Positions 52,754 to 60,081 of a DNA stretch of 64,000 nucleotides are shown piece by piece. Both the position numbers and the translations under genes were made by a program. The notes under the pieces are model-generated. The model saw nothing but the letters and a program-made list of their open reading frames with translations. It was not told where the DNA came from and made no database searches. Every line of letters begins with the position of its first letter. Position 1 is the stretch's first letter. The stretch is from JBBSBL01 sp046330255 (GTDB lineage Bacteria; Actinomycetota; Thermoleophilia; Solirubrobacterales; Solirubrobacteraceae), in contig JAXLTC010000001.1 in the NCBI GenBank assembly GCA_046330255.1, forward strand, positions 930,001 to 994,000, written 5' to 3'.

Positions 52754-54439
52754 ATGCCCGCCCACGACGTCCTGATCATCGGCGCCGGCCTCGCCGGACA
52801 GCGCGCGGCGCTCGCCGCCGCCGATGCGGGGGCGAGCGTCGCGATCGTGTCCAAGGTGCATCCGGTGCGCTCGCACTCGGTCGCGGCGGCGGGCGGCATC
52901 AACGCCGCGCTCAACCCGGAGGACAGCTGGGAGTCGCACGCGTTCGACACGGTCAAGGGGTCCGACTACCTCGGCGACCAGGACGCGATCGAGGTGATGT
53001 GCCGCGAGGCGCCACAGGAGATCCTCCACCTCGAGCACATGGGCGTCACCTTCCACCGCTCGCCCACGGGCACGCTCGGCACCCGCGCCTTCGGCGGCGC
53101 CTCGCAGGCCCGTACCTACTACGTCGCCGACATCACCGGCCAGGCGATCCTCCACGTCCTCTACGAGCAGCTCATGCGCTACCACGAGCGCGTGGACCGC
53201 TTCGAGGAGTGGTTCACCACCGACCTGCTCGAGGACGGCGAGGGCAACTGCGTCGGCGCGATCTGCCGCGATCTGCGCGACGGGCGGCTGCAGGTGTTCG
53301 ACGCCAAGTCGGTGATCCTCGCCTCCGGCGGCGCGGGGCAGGTGTTCCGCCCGACGACGAACGCCCTGATCTGCACGGGCGACGGGATCGCGCAGGCCTA
53401 CCGGATCGGCGCGACCCTGATGGACATGGAGATGATCCAGTACCACCCGACGACGCTTGCGGAGAACGGGTTCCTGATCACCGAGGGCGCTCGCGGCGAG
53501 GGCGCCCAGCTGTTCAACGCGCAGGGCGAGCGGTTCATGGAGCGCTACGCGCCCAACAAGCTCGAGCTCGCCTCGCGCGACGTGGTCTCGCGCGCGGAGC
53601 AGACCGAGATCAACGAGGGTCGCGGCTTCCCCGACGGCACGGTCGCGCTCGACATCACGAAGGTCCCGCGCAAGCGCACGCTCGAGGCCCTGCGCGAGAT
53701 CGTCAACATCGGGCGGGACTTCGCGGGCGTGGACATCACGCGCGAGCCGATCAAGATCCGGCCCGGTTGCCACTACATCATGGGCGGCGTCAAGGCCGAC
53801 GCGGACGGCCGCACCGCGATCCCCGGGCTCTACGCCGCCGGCGAGGTGGCGTGCGTCTCGGTGCACGGCGGCAACCGCCTCGGGGCGAACTCGCTGCTCG
53901 ACACGCTGATCTTCGGCCGCCGCTCGGGCGTGCACGCCGCACACCGTGCGCGGCAGGTGCCGATGCCCAGCACGCCGTCCTCGCGCGTCCAGGACGCGCA
54001 GGCCGAGATCGACGCGATCCTCGCCCGCCCGCCCGGCGGCCGGCGGGTGTCGGCCATCAAGACCGAGCTCGGGGAGACGATGAACCGCCACGTCGCGGTG
54101 TTCCGCGACGCGGCCGGGCTCGAGCAGGCGCACGAGGTCGTCCGGCGACTCAAGGAGGAGGCGGCCAACGCGGCCGTGGACGACAAGGGCACTGTCTTCA
54201 ACCAGGACCTGCTCGGCGCGATCGAGTTGGGCTACATGCTCGACGTGGCCGAGGCGATCGTCGTCGCCGCGAAGGAGCGCAAGGAATCGCGCGGCGCCCA
54301 GTACCGCACCGACTTCCCCGGGCGCAACGACGAGGAGTGGCTGAAGCACATCGACATCTCCCAGAACGGCGCCGAGCCCGAGGTGAGCTACTCGCCGGTG
54401 ACCATCACCCAGTGGGAGCCCGAGGAGAGGACCTACTAG
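52754..54439 (+). CDS. sdhA: Succinate dehydrogenase/fumarate reductase flavoprotein subunit
   Basis: 561 residues from ATG 52754. FAD-binding HDVLIIGAGLAGQRAALAAA, covalent-flavin His in HPVRSHSVAAAGGINAA, substrate-site MIQYHPTTLAENGFLITEGARGEG, YAPNKLELASRDVVSRA, GCHYIMGGVKADADG, and HGGNRLGANSLLDTLIFGRR are all in place. No Tat signal, so it should face the cytoplasm. The C-terminal helical domain is complete. It is first of three genes (4-bp gap to sdhB). There are no SdhC/SdhD membrane-anchor genes; a CCG-domain gene takes their place. Confidence 0.97.
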   Translation: MPAHDVLIIGAGLAGQRAALAAADAGASVAIVSKVHPVRSHSVAAAGGINAALNPEDSWESHAFDTVKGSDYLGDQDAIEVMCREAPQEILHLEHMGVTFHRSPTGTLGTRAFGGASQARTYYVADITGQAILHVLYEQLMRYHERVDRFEEWFTTDLLEDGEGNCVGAICRDLRDGRLQVFDAKSVILASGGAGQVFRPTTNALICTGDGIAQAYRIGATLMDMEMIQYHPTTLAENGFLITEGARGEGAQLFNAQGERFMERYAPNKLELASRDVVSRAEQTEINEGRGFPDGTVALDITKVPRKRTLEALREIVNIGRDFAGVDITREPIKIRPGCHYIMGGVKADADGRTAIPGLYAAGEVACVSVHGGNRLGANSLLDTLIFGRRSGVHAAHRARQVPMPSTPSSRVQDAQAEIDAILARPPGGRRVSAIKTELGETMNRHVAVFRDAAGLEQAHEVVRRLKEEAANAAVDDKGTVFNQDLLGAIELGYMLDVAEAIVVAAKERKESRGAQYRTDFPGRNDEEWLKHIDISQNGAEPEVSYSPVTITQWEPEERTY

Positions 54440-54443
54440 CGCG

Positions 54444-55517
54444 ATGCCCGACTTCACGCTGAGACTCCGACGCTACGACCCGCAGTCCGGGCAGGCTCCC
54501 TACTGGGAGGACTTCACCGTCGACCTCGAGGGCCACCGCTCGGTGCTGGAGGGCATCCTCACCGCACGCGGGGAGAAGGACGGCACGATCGGGATCCGCT
54601 GCTCCTGCCGCGCGGCGATCTGCGGGTCCTGCGGCGTGCGCATCAACGGCCGGCCGGGCCTCGCGTGCCACACCCACCTGGAGGAGGCGCTGTCGCGCGA
54701 CCACTCCGGCGAGGGCGTGATCGAGGTCGAGCCGATGGGGAACATGCCGGTGATCCGGGACCTGATCGTCGACATGGACGCAGTTCACTGGAAGAAGATC
54801 CACCGCGTCACGCCCTGGCTGCTCCACCGCGAGCCCGTGCCGGAGCGGGAGTACATCGTCCCGCACGAGAACATGGTCGACGTGACGCAGACGATGGCTT
54901 GCATCCAGTGCGGCGCCTGCGTCTCGGACTGCCTGTCGATGGAGGTCGACCCGCTGTTCATCGGTCCGGCCGCGCTCGCGAAGGCCTATCGCTTCGTGGG
55001 CGACCCGCGCGACGCCGAGCCCCAGGAGCGCCTGCGGGACCTCTCCGAGGATCCGCACGGCATCTACGACTGCACGCACTGCTTCAACTGCATCGACGCC
55101 TGCCCCAAGGGCGTCGCGCCGATGAGCCAGATCATGCGGCTGCGGCGCCGGGCCGGATCGGACTTCGAGATCGAGGACCGCAACAACGGCTACCGCCACG
55201 AGCACGCGTTCGTGAAGAACATCCGCCGCAACGGTCTGCTGCACGAGGCCGACCTGCTGCCCGACTCCTACGGCGGCAAGTTCCACCCGCGCGCGATTCC
55301 CGAGCTGACATCGTCGCTGCCGGTCGTGCTGCGCGCGATGCAGCGCCGGAAGGTCACGCCCGGCAAGGCGCTGCTCCACCCCCACAAGGCAGGGCCGGCC
55401 GTGAAGAAGATCTTCGACATCGTCGAGGGGCGCGAGGAGCGCGTCGAGCTGAACCTCTACATCTCCGGCTACGAGGACGACCTCGCCGACGAGCCGGCCG
55501 AGCGGGAGAGCGCATGA
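54444..55517 (+). CDS. sdhB: Succinate dehydrogenase iron-sulfur subunit with C-terminal extension
   Basis: 357 residues, about 110 more than standard SdhB. The N-terminal plant-type ferredoxin domain has the 2Fe-2S ligands IRCSCRAAICGSCGVRINGR with a further Cys in LACHTH. The C-terminal part has two Cys clusters, ACIQCGACVSDC and CTHCFNCIDACPKGVAPM, as in 4Fe-4S/3Fe-4S SdhB or HdrC-like proteins. The remaining residues, from about 250 on (GYRHEHAFVKNIRRNGLLHE onward), resemble the HdrC-like extension seen in type E enzymes. It carries electrons from SdhA towards the CCG subunit. Its stop overlaps the next ATG (ATGA). Confidence 0.95.
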   Translation: MPDFTLRLRRYDPQSGQAPYWEDFTVDLEGHRSVLEGILTARGEKDGTIGIRCSCRAAICGSCGVRINGRPGLACHTHLEEALSRDHSGEGVIEVEPMGNMPVIRDLIVDMDAVHWKKIHRVTPWLLHREPVPEREYIVPHENMVDVTQTMACIQCGACVSDCLSMEVDPLFIGPAALAKAYRFVGDPRDAEPQERLRDLSEDPHGIYDCTHCFNCIDACPKGVAPMSQIMRLRRRAGSDFEIEDRNNGYRHEHAFVKNIRRNGLLHEADLLPDSYGGKFHPRAIPELTSSLPVVLRAMQRRKVTPGKALLHPHKAGPAVKKIFDIVEGREERVELNLYISGYEDDLADEPAERESA

Positions 55518-56419
55518 GAGTCGCCTACTGGCCGGGCTGCGTAAGCCGCGGCTTCACCCCCGAGTTGCACGGATCGATGGCCGCGGTGGCCCCGTTGCTC
55601 GACCTCGAGTTGGTCGAGCTCGATCGCGCGGCCTGCTGCGGCGCCGGCGTGCTGGCGGAGCACTCCCAGGAGCTGGCCGACACGCTCAACGCGCGCACGT
55701 TCGCGCTCGCCCAGCAGACGGACGCCGAGCTGATGATGAACATCTGCTCGACCTGCCAGGGCGCCCAGAACGAGTGTCAGGAGCGGCTCGACGCGAACAC
55801 CGAGTACCGCGACCGGATCAACGCCAACCTCGCGGATTCGGGAGAGGGCCTCAGCTACGAGCGCGGGCTCACCAACAAGAACTTCCTCTGGCTGCTGGTG
55901 GAGGAGATCGGCCTGGACACGTTGCGCGAGAAGGTGCGCCGGCCGCTCACCGGGCTGCGGGTCGGGCCCTTCTACGGCTGCTACATCGTGCGCCCGACCG
56001 ACCGGCTCGGGATCGATGCGGAGCACCCGCGCGACCGCTACATGCACCAGGTGATCGAGGCGCTCGGCGGCACGGTGATCGACTACGCCGGGGTCTACAA
56101 GTGCTGCGGCTTCCCGATCATCACGATGAACAAGGCGGCCTCGCTCCAGCAGGCGGGCACCCACCTCGGCGACGCCGCCGACGCGGAGGCCGACTGCCTG
56201 GTGGTCCCGTGCCCGCTGTGCCACCTGAACCTGGACCTCCAGCAGCCGCTGGCCGAGAAGCAGGTGGGGCGCAAGCTCGGCATGCCGGTGCTGCACCTAC
56301 CCCAGATGGTCGGCTTGGCCCTCGGCCTGGAGCCCAAGGCGCTCGGCATGGACCGCCACGTCGTGAAGCCGACATCGGTGATCGACTGGTCGACGGCGGT
56401 CGTGGCGAGCGCGAGCTGA
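55514..56419 (+). CDS. CCG-domain (HdrB/SdhE-type) subunit of a type E succinate dehydrogenase or fumarate reductase
   Basis: 301 residues from ATG 55514. Two CCG (DUF224) cysteine motifs are visible: CVSRG...RAACCGAG...ICSTCQGAQ in the first half and YGCYI...YKCCGFPII...PCPLCHLN in the second. This matches HdrB of heterodisulfide reductase and the SdhE/MfrE/SdhC-like subunit of type E enzymes, such as archaeal SdhABEF and Campylobacter MfrABE. It probably handles electron transfer between SdhB and the quinone pool, associating with the membrane by amphipathic helices because no transmembrane helix is evident. It should not be confused with the small flavinylation factor also named SdhE. Confidence 0.9.
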   Translation: MRVAYWPGCVSRGFTPELHGSMAAVAPLLDLELVELDRAACCGAGVLAEHSQELADTLNARTFALAQQTDAELMMNICSTCQGAQNECQERLDANTEYRDRINANLADSGEGLSYERGLTNKNFLWLLVEEIGLDTLREKVRRPLTGLRVGPFYGCYIVRPTDRLGIDAEHPRDRYMHQVIEALGGTVIDYAGVYKCCGFPIITMNKAASLQQAGTHLGDAADAEADCLVVPCPLCHLNLDLQQPLAEKQVGRKLGMPVLHLPQMVGLALGLEPKALGMDRHVVKPTSVIDWSTAVVASAS

Positions 56420-56914
56420 GCTGCCTGCGGGCTCGCTGAGCGCTCGGGCGCTCGGGCGCTCGGGTTGGGTTCGGGCGTTCGGGTTGCCTGTAGCGTCGCG
56501 AACTGCGGCAGCGAAGGAGGCATTTCTCGGTCGTGGAGGGCGGGCTCTTCGCGAGAGTGCGATTACCTGCGCATAGCGGGGGCGATTGCATTCTCGCGAC
56601 GCGGGCGCGCCCCGGTCGCCGGCGTGAGGCCCTTTCGTTGCCGCCGTTCGCCACGACCCAGCTCCGCGGTGAGCGCGGAAGGGACGGGCGTGGCCGACGC
56701 GGGCGCGGGAGGGAGGCGCCGGGTCCACCGTCCTGGGTAGGGGGCACATACGACCCCCAGGGCAGGAGCGCGGAATCCCGTGAGGCCCCTTCGCGCGCTC
56801 CGGTCGCCGGCGCGCGGTTCCTTCGTTGCCGAAGTTCGCCACGCCCAACGCTCCCGACGCGCGCCGAGACGCGCTCGGGCAGCCGCCAGGGCGGCGCCGG
56901 TCGGGCGGAATGAT
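56420..56914. other. Noncoding repeat-rich stretch between sdh and the toxin-antitoxin island
   Basis: No ORF here has coding character. It contains three tandem CGCTCGGG octamers (56441-56464). Two imperfect direct repeats of about 55 bp, at 56605-56660 and 56793-56847, share CGGTCGCCGG, CCTTTCGTTGCC-like and GTTCGCCACG blocks. An inverted fragment of the same motif is at 56498-56517 (GCGAACTGCGGCAGCGAAGG). Local base composition is less GC-skewed than the genes around it. Confidence 0.6.
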
Positions 56915-56948
56915 GCATCGTGATGCGCCTGATGACGCATCACGATGC
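56915..56948. promoter_or_regulatory. Double-palindrome operator upstream of vapB
   Basis: 13-bp arms GCATCGTGATGCG (56915-56927) and CGCATCACGATGC (56936-56948) are exact inverse complements around an 8-base spacer. Each arm is itself a palindrome (GCATC-2-GATGC), with centres 22 bp apart, about two helical turns. It sits 14 bp before the antitoxin GTG, as expected for ribbon-helix-helix autoregulation. Confidence 0.7.
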
Positions 56949-56962
56949 GCGATATTCGAGGG

Positions 56963-57196
56963 GTGCGTACCACGGTCAGCCTGGCCGACGACGTAACCGC
57001 CGCGATCGAGAAGCTGCGACGCGAGCGCGGCATCGGCCTCAGCGAGGCCGTCAACGAGCTCGTGCGAAGCGGGCTCACCGCGCAGCCGCGGCGGCCGCAG
57101 TTTCGCCAGCGCACCCACAACCTCGGCACCGACCGGCTCGACGTGTCGAACGTCGCGGAGCTCATCGAGACGCTCGACGGGCCGGCCACGCGGTAG
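56963..57196 (+). CDS. VapB-type ribbon-helix-helix antitoxin
   Basis: 77 residues from GTG 56963. An upstream in-frame ATG at 56945 falls inside the operator and is less likely. The N-terminus RTTVSLADDVTAAIEKLRRERGIGLSEAVNELVRSGL is a ribbon-helix-helix DNA-binding domain. The C-terminus (RTHNLGTDRLDVSNVAELIE) is the toxin-neutralising tail seen in VapB partners. Its stop overlaps the vapC GTG by one base, so the pair is translationally coupled. The operator upstream supports autoregulation by the VapBC complex. Confidence 0.88.
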   Translation: MRTTVSLADDVTAAIEKLRRERGIGLSEAVNELVRSGLTAQPRRPQFRQRTHNLGTDRLDVSNVAELIETLDGPATR

Positions 57197-57621
57197 TGCT
57201 GCTGGACGCGAGCCTGCTGCTCTGCGCGGTCGACCGCGGTAGCTCCCGCCATGAGCCCGCCTCCGCCTGGCTGACCGGGCAGCTCAACGGAACCCGCCGC
57301 GTCGCGTTGCCGTGGCAGACGCTCGGAGCCTTCCTGCGGATCGCCACCCATCCCCGGGCGCTCCCCCGGCCGTTGGACGCGGCGACCGCCTGGGAGCGGG
57401 TCAGGGACTGGATCGAAGCGCCGGCCGCGTGGATCCCCACTCCCGGGCCCGACCACGCGCGGCTGCTCGGACAGCTCGTCACCGCCCACGATGTCCGGGG
57501 CAACCTGGTGCCCGACGCGCAGCTCGCGGCCCTGGCCCTCGAGCACGGCCTCACCGTCTGCTCGACCGACACGGATTTCGGCCGCTTCAAGGGGGTGCCG
57601 TGGATCGACCCGCTGGCGTAA
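57196..57621 (+). CDS. VapC-type PIN-domain ribonuclease toxin
   Basis: 141 residues from GTG 57196. PIN-domain acidic residues are in order: the first Asp in VLLDASLLLCAVD, a Glu/His region SSRHEPASAWL, the third acid in VPDAQLAALALEHGLTV, and the C-terminal CSTDTDFGRFKGVPWIDPL. This arrangement and the length match VapC toxins that cleave tRNA or rRNA. The subtype FxxFxGxxWxxPL at the end is common in mycobacterial VapC. It ends 12 bp before the convergent second toxin. Confidence 0.9.
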   Translation: MLLDASLLLCAVDRGSSRHEPASAWLTGQLNGTRRVALPWQTLGAFLRIATHPRALPRPLDAATAWERVRDWIEAPAAWIPTPGPDHARLLGQLVTAHDVRGNLVPDAQLAALALEHGLTVCSTDTDFGRFKGVPWIDPLA

Positions 57622-57633
57622 GCCTCCCGCGGC

Positions 57634-58020
57634 TCACCAGGCGGCCGTGACCGGGTCTGCCTCCCGCAAGCGCCGATCCCTGGTCACCAGGCGAGCGCGG
57701 TGGGTCAGCGCGCTCGCGTAGATCATGCGGTCGAGCGGGTCGCCCGGGAAAGCCTCGCCGATGGCCCCGGCCGTGACCGCAACGCGGGCGTCCACCGCGA
57801 TGCCGAGCACGCGGGGATGGGCAAGCGCCTGGTGAATCCAATCGTCCGCCGGCCGGTCGAACTCGATGCGCCCGCGCGCCGCGAGCCTCCGGGCCTCGTA
57901 GCAGCTCGCCGCGCTGACGCCCAGAACGTCGGCGCCGTCGACGAGCTCGCTCGCGCTCCGGCTGAGCCGCGAGGGGTCGTCGTGCCACCAGATCCAGACG
58001 TGGGTGTCGAGGACGATCAC
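57634..58020 (-). CDS. PIN-domain toxin of a Phd/VapC-type pair
   Basis: 128 residues from GTG 58018-58020, overlapping the antitoxin stop by 4 bases. Starting VIVLDTHVWIWWHDDPSRLS, it belongs to the PIN subgroup paired with Phd/YefM antitoxins. Other catalytic acids are in SAASCYEARRLAARGRIEF, FPGDPLDRMIYASALTHRA and VTRDRRLREAD. The predicted activity is endoribonuclease. It is convergent with, and unrelated in detail to, the first VapC. Confidence 0.9.
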   Translation of the reverse strand: MIVLDTHVWIWWHDDPSRLSRSASELVDGADVLGVSAASCYEARRLAARGRIEFDRPADDWIHQALAHPRVLGIAVDARVAVTAGAIGEAFPGDPLDRMIYASALTHRARLVTRDRRLREADPVTAAW

Positions 58021-58244
58021 CGCTCGGAATCCCACGGCTCGTCGAGCGGGGCGATGAGCCCGTCGTCGTCCACCAGGTAGGTGACTGACCCGCGCAGCGG
58101 GCGCGGCTGCTCGAGCGGGGCGACGCGCGCCACCCGGCGGCCCCGCTTGGTCACGACGATCTCCTCACCGGTCGCGGCGACCTCGTCCAGAAGCCGCAGG
58201 CACTCGGCCTTGAAGCGGCTGGCGCTGATGGTCCGGACCGACAT
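58017..58244 (-). CDS. Phd/YefM-family antitoxin
   Basis: 75 residues from ATG 58242-58244; GTG 58256 and ATG 58250 are in frame and also close to the promoter. The core MSVRTISASRFKAECLRLLD and EEIVVTKRGRRVARVAPLEQ is typical of Phd/YefM N-terminal DNA-binding domains. The end (LVDDDGLIAPLDEPWD) is the acidic toxin-binding segment. It precedes and overlaps its PIN toxin gene. A TATAGT box and a perfect GACCATGGTC palindrome at 58245-58254 lie at the start, consistent with autorepression. Confidence 0.88.
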   Translation of the reverse strand: MSVRTISASRFKAECLRLLDEVAATGEEIVVTKRGRRVARVAPLEQPRPLRGSVTYLVDDDGLIAPLDEPWDSER

Positions 58245-58254
58245 GACCATGGTC

Positions 58255-58260
58255 ACTATA
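58255..58260 (-). promoter_or_regulatory. -10 box for the Phd-toxin operon
   Basis: TATAGT, with GACCATG repeats on both sides and the palindrome GACCATGGTC just downstream. Transcription should start near 58248, giving a leaderless or very short-leader message. Confidence 0.55.
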
Positions 58261-58280
58261 ACATGGTCGCCAACGGCCGG

Positions 58281-58928
58281 TTAGCGCCCCGGACGCGTCA
58301 GCGTCGCGCTTCGCGGGACGCCGTCGTGCAGCCAGGTCAGAGTCGCTCCGGCGAGCCGGAGGGACGTGATCGAGCCGGCCGGCCCGTCGTCGAGCGGCCG
58401 CGGGACGCCGTCGCGGGCAGCGTCGTAGCGGCGACCGCTCCAGGCCACCAGCCGCGTGCGCAGCGGATACACGTTCACACCGCTGACCCGGACCGCATAG
58501 GCCACGACGCCGTCGCGGGTCAGCAGGACGGCCTCGAGACGCAGCGGGGGACCCTCGAACCCGTTCCAGTAGTCGAGCGTGTAGTAGCGACTGCCGCTCG
58601 CGAGGTCGTAGACGGTCACCGCAAGGCTGCTTTCGTTGTAGCGATCCGTGTAGGTCACCGGGAACGCCAGGAAGCGGCCGGCGAGGCGCAGCGGCCCTGA
58701 GGTGGCGCTGTCGGACCAGGGGTTCTCCCCCGTCTCGGCGAGCTTCGTGCGCCGACCGCTGCGCAGCCAGCAGGCCGTCCAGGCTGTGCGGCTCCCCTGC
58801 CCCTGCGGATACCGGACCGTCCTCTTGTACACGATCGCCTCGCGACTCCTCACCGCCACGGCATGCCCGTGGGGCACCGGGCAGGTGCGCGCCGACCGCT
58901 TGGACGCGGCGCCGGCAAGGGTCGGCAC
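58281..58928 (-). CDS. Secreted protein of unknown function, start uncertain
   Basis: 215 residues if GTG 58926-58928 is used. The body is beta-rich with repeated WxxG/YDLASG-like strands (VYDLASGSRYYTLDYWNGFE, LVAWSGRRYDAARDG, ATLTWLHDGVPRS), suggesting a beta-propeller-like or WD-type extracytoplasmic domain. In the same frame directly upstream (58929-58980), the sequence reads KRTVVISLGLSLFLGC, a convincing signal peptide running into PTLAGAA. No ATG, GTG or TTG precedes it in frame. Either a non-standard start codon is used or the start codon has mutated. Function unknown. Confidence 0.6.
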   Translation of the reverse strand: MPTLAGAASKRSARTCPVPHGHAVAVRSREAIVYKRTVRYPQGQGSRTAWTACWLRSGRRTKLAETGENPWSDSATSGPLRLAGRFLAFPVTYTDRYNESSLAVTVYDLASGSRYYTLDYWNGFEGPPLRLEAVLLTRDGVVAYAVRVSGVNVYPLRTRLVAWSGRRYDAARDGVPRPLDDGPAGSITSLRLAGATLTWLHDGVPRSATLTRPGR

Positions 58929-59040
58929 GCAGCCGAGGAACAGCGACAGCCCCAGCGAGATGACGACGGTGCGCTTGATATAGACAACAACGGAGCCGGG
59001 GTGCCGATGTCGCGCGCAACCGGCCGGCGCCGGCGGGTCG

Positions 59041-60081
59041 CTACGCCGCGGGCGCCGGCACGCGCACGAGGCCGCGCTCGTGCAGCGCCTCGGCGATCTG
59101 GATCGCGTTGACGGCCGCGCCCTTGCGCAGGTTGTCGGCGACGACCCACATCTGCAGGCCGCGCTCGTGCGTCGGGTCGCGGCGCAGGCGCCCGACCAGC
59201 ACGTCGTCGCGGCCGGTCGCCCCCAGCGCGGTCGGGTAGGCGTCGGCGGCAGGATCGTCGACCACGGTCAGCCCCGGGGCGCCCTCAAGCAGCGCCCGCG
59301 CGTCCTCCACCGACAGCGGCTCGCGGGTCTCGAGGTTCACGCTCTCCGAGTGACCGGTCACGACCGGCACGCGCGCGCAGGTCACGCTCACTCGGATCGA
59401 GTCGTCGCCGAGGATCTTGCGCGTCTCGAACATCATCTTGCGCTCCTCGTCGGTGTGGTCGTCCCCGTCCGCGAACGTGCCGGCGCCGCCCAGCACGTTG
59501 AAGGCGATCGTGTGCGGGTAGACCTCCGGCGCCGGCGGCGCCATCTCGTGCAGGACGGCGTGCGCCTGGACCTTGAGCTCCTCGACGGCGGCGAGGCCCG
59601 TGCCGGAGACCGACTGGTAGGTGGAGACGATCAGGCGCTCGATGCCGGCCGCGCGCTGGATCGGGCGCAGCGCGACCATCAATTGCATCGTCGAGCAGTT
59701 CGGGTTGGCGACGATCCCGCGATGCGAGTCGAGGTCCTCGGGGTTGACCTCGGCCACCACCAGCGGCACCTCGGGATCGGTGCGCCAGCAGGACGAGTTG
59801 TCGACCACGACCGCTCCGGCGCGCGCGAAACGCGGGGCCCACTCGCGCGAGACGGTCGCCCCCGCGGAGAAGATCGCCAGGTCGAAGCCCTCGATCTCGT
59901 CCTCGCCGAGCGCGCGCACGACCAGCCCGCCCGCGAGCTCGCGGCCGGCGGAGCGCTCGGACGCCAGCGGCACGATCTCCGCGGCGGGGAACCCGCGCGC
60001 CGCGAGCGTCTCGAGCATTGCGGTGCCCACGAGGCCCGTGGCCCCGACGACCGCGACCCGGTAGGGGCGCTCGCCGCTCAT
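59041..60081 (-). CDS. asd: Aspartate-semialdehyde dehydrogenase
   Basis: 346 residues from ATG 60079-60081, overlapping the lysC stop by 4 bases. It reduces aspartyl phosphate to the semialdehyde in the lysine/threonine/methionine/DAP branch. Motifs: VAVVGATGLVGTAMLETLA, SSCWRTDPEVPLVVAEVNP, the catalytic Cys in GIVANPNCSTMQLMVAL, YQSVSGTGLAAVEEL, HTDEERKMMFETRKILGDD, and the catalytic His in VPVVTGHSESVNLETREP. Length is as expected. Confidence 0.97.
   Translation of the reverse strand: MSGERPYRVAVVGATGLVGTAMLETLAARGFPAAEIVPLASERSAGRELAGGLVVRALGEDEIEGFDLAIFSAGATVSREWAPRFARAGAVVVDNSSCWRTDPEVPLVVAEVNPEDLDSHRGIVANPNCSTMQLMVALRPIQRAAGIERLIVSTYQSVSGTGLAAVEELKVQAHAVLHEMAPPAPEVYPHTIAFNVLGGAGTFADGDDHTDEERKMMFETRKILGDDSIRVSVTCARVPVVTGHSESVNLETREPLSVEDARALLEGAPGLTVVDDPAADAYPTALGATGRDDVLVGRLRRDPTHERGLQMWVVADNLRKGAAVNAIQIAEALHERGLVRVPAPAA

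Noticed and set aside
49958..54457. A 1499-codon minus-strand frame extending the carboxypeptidase gene through sdhA
   Set aside because: Only the last 499 codons match M32; the rest is antisense to the site-2 protease and sdhA genes and shows no domain. The Shine-Dalgarno sequence at 51464 marks the real start.
56920..57195. An extended vapC frame beginning at 56920
   Set aside because: The part before 57196 overlaps the operator and the antitoxin in another frame. The PIN domain begins exactly at GTG 57196, which overlaps the antitoxin stop.
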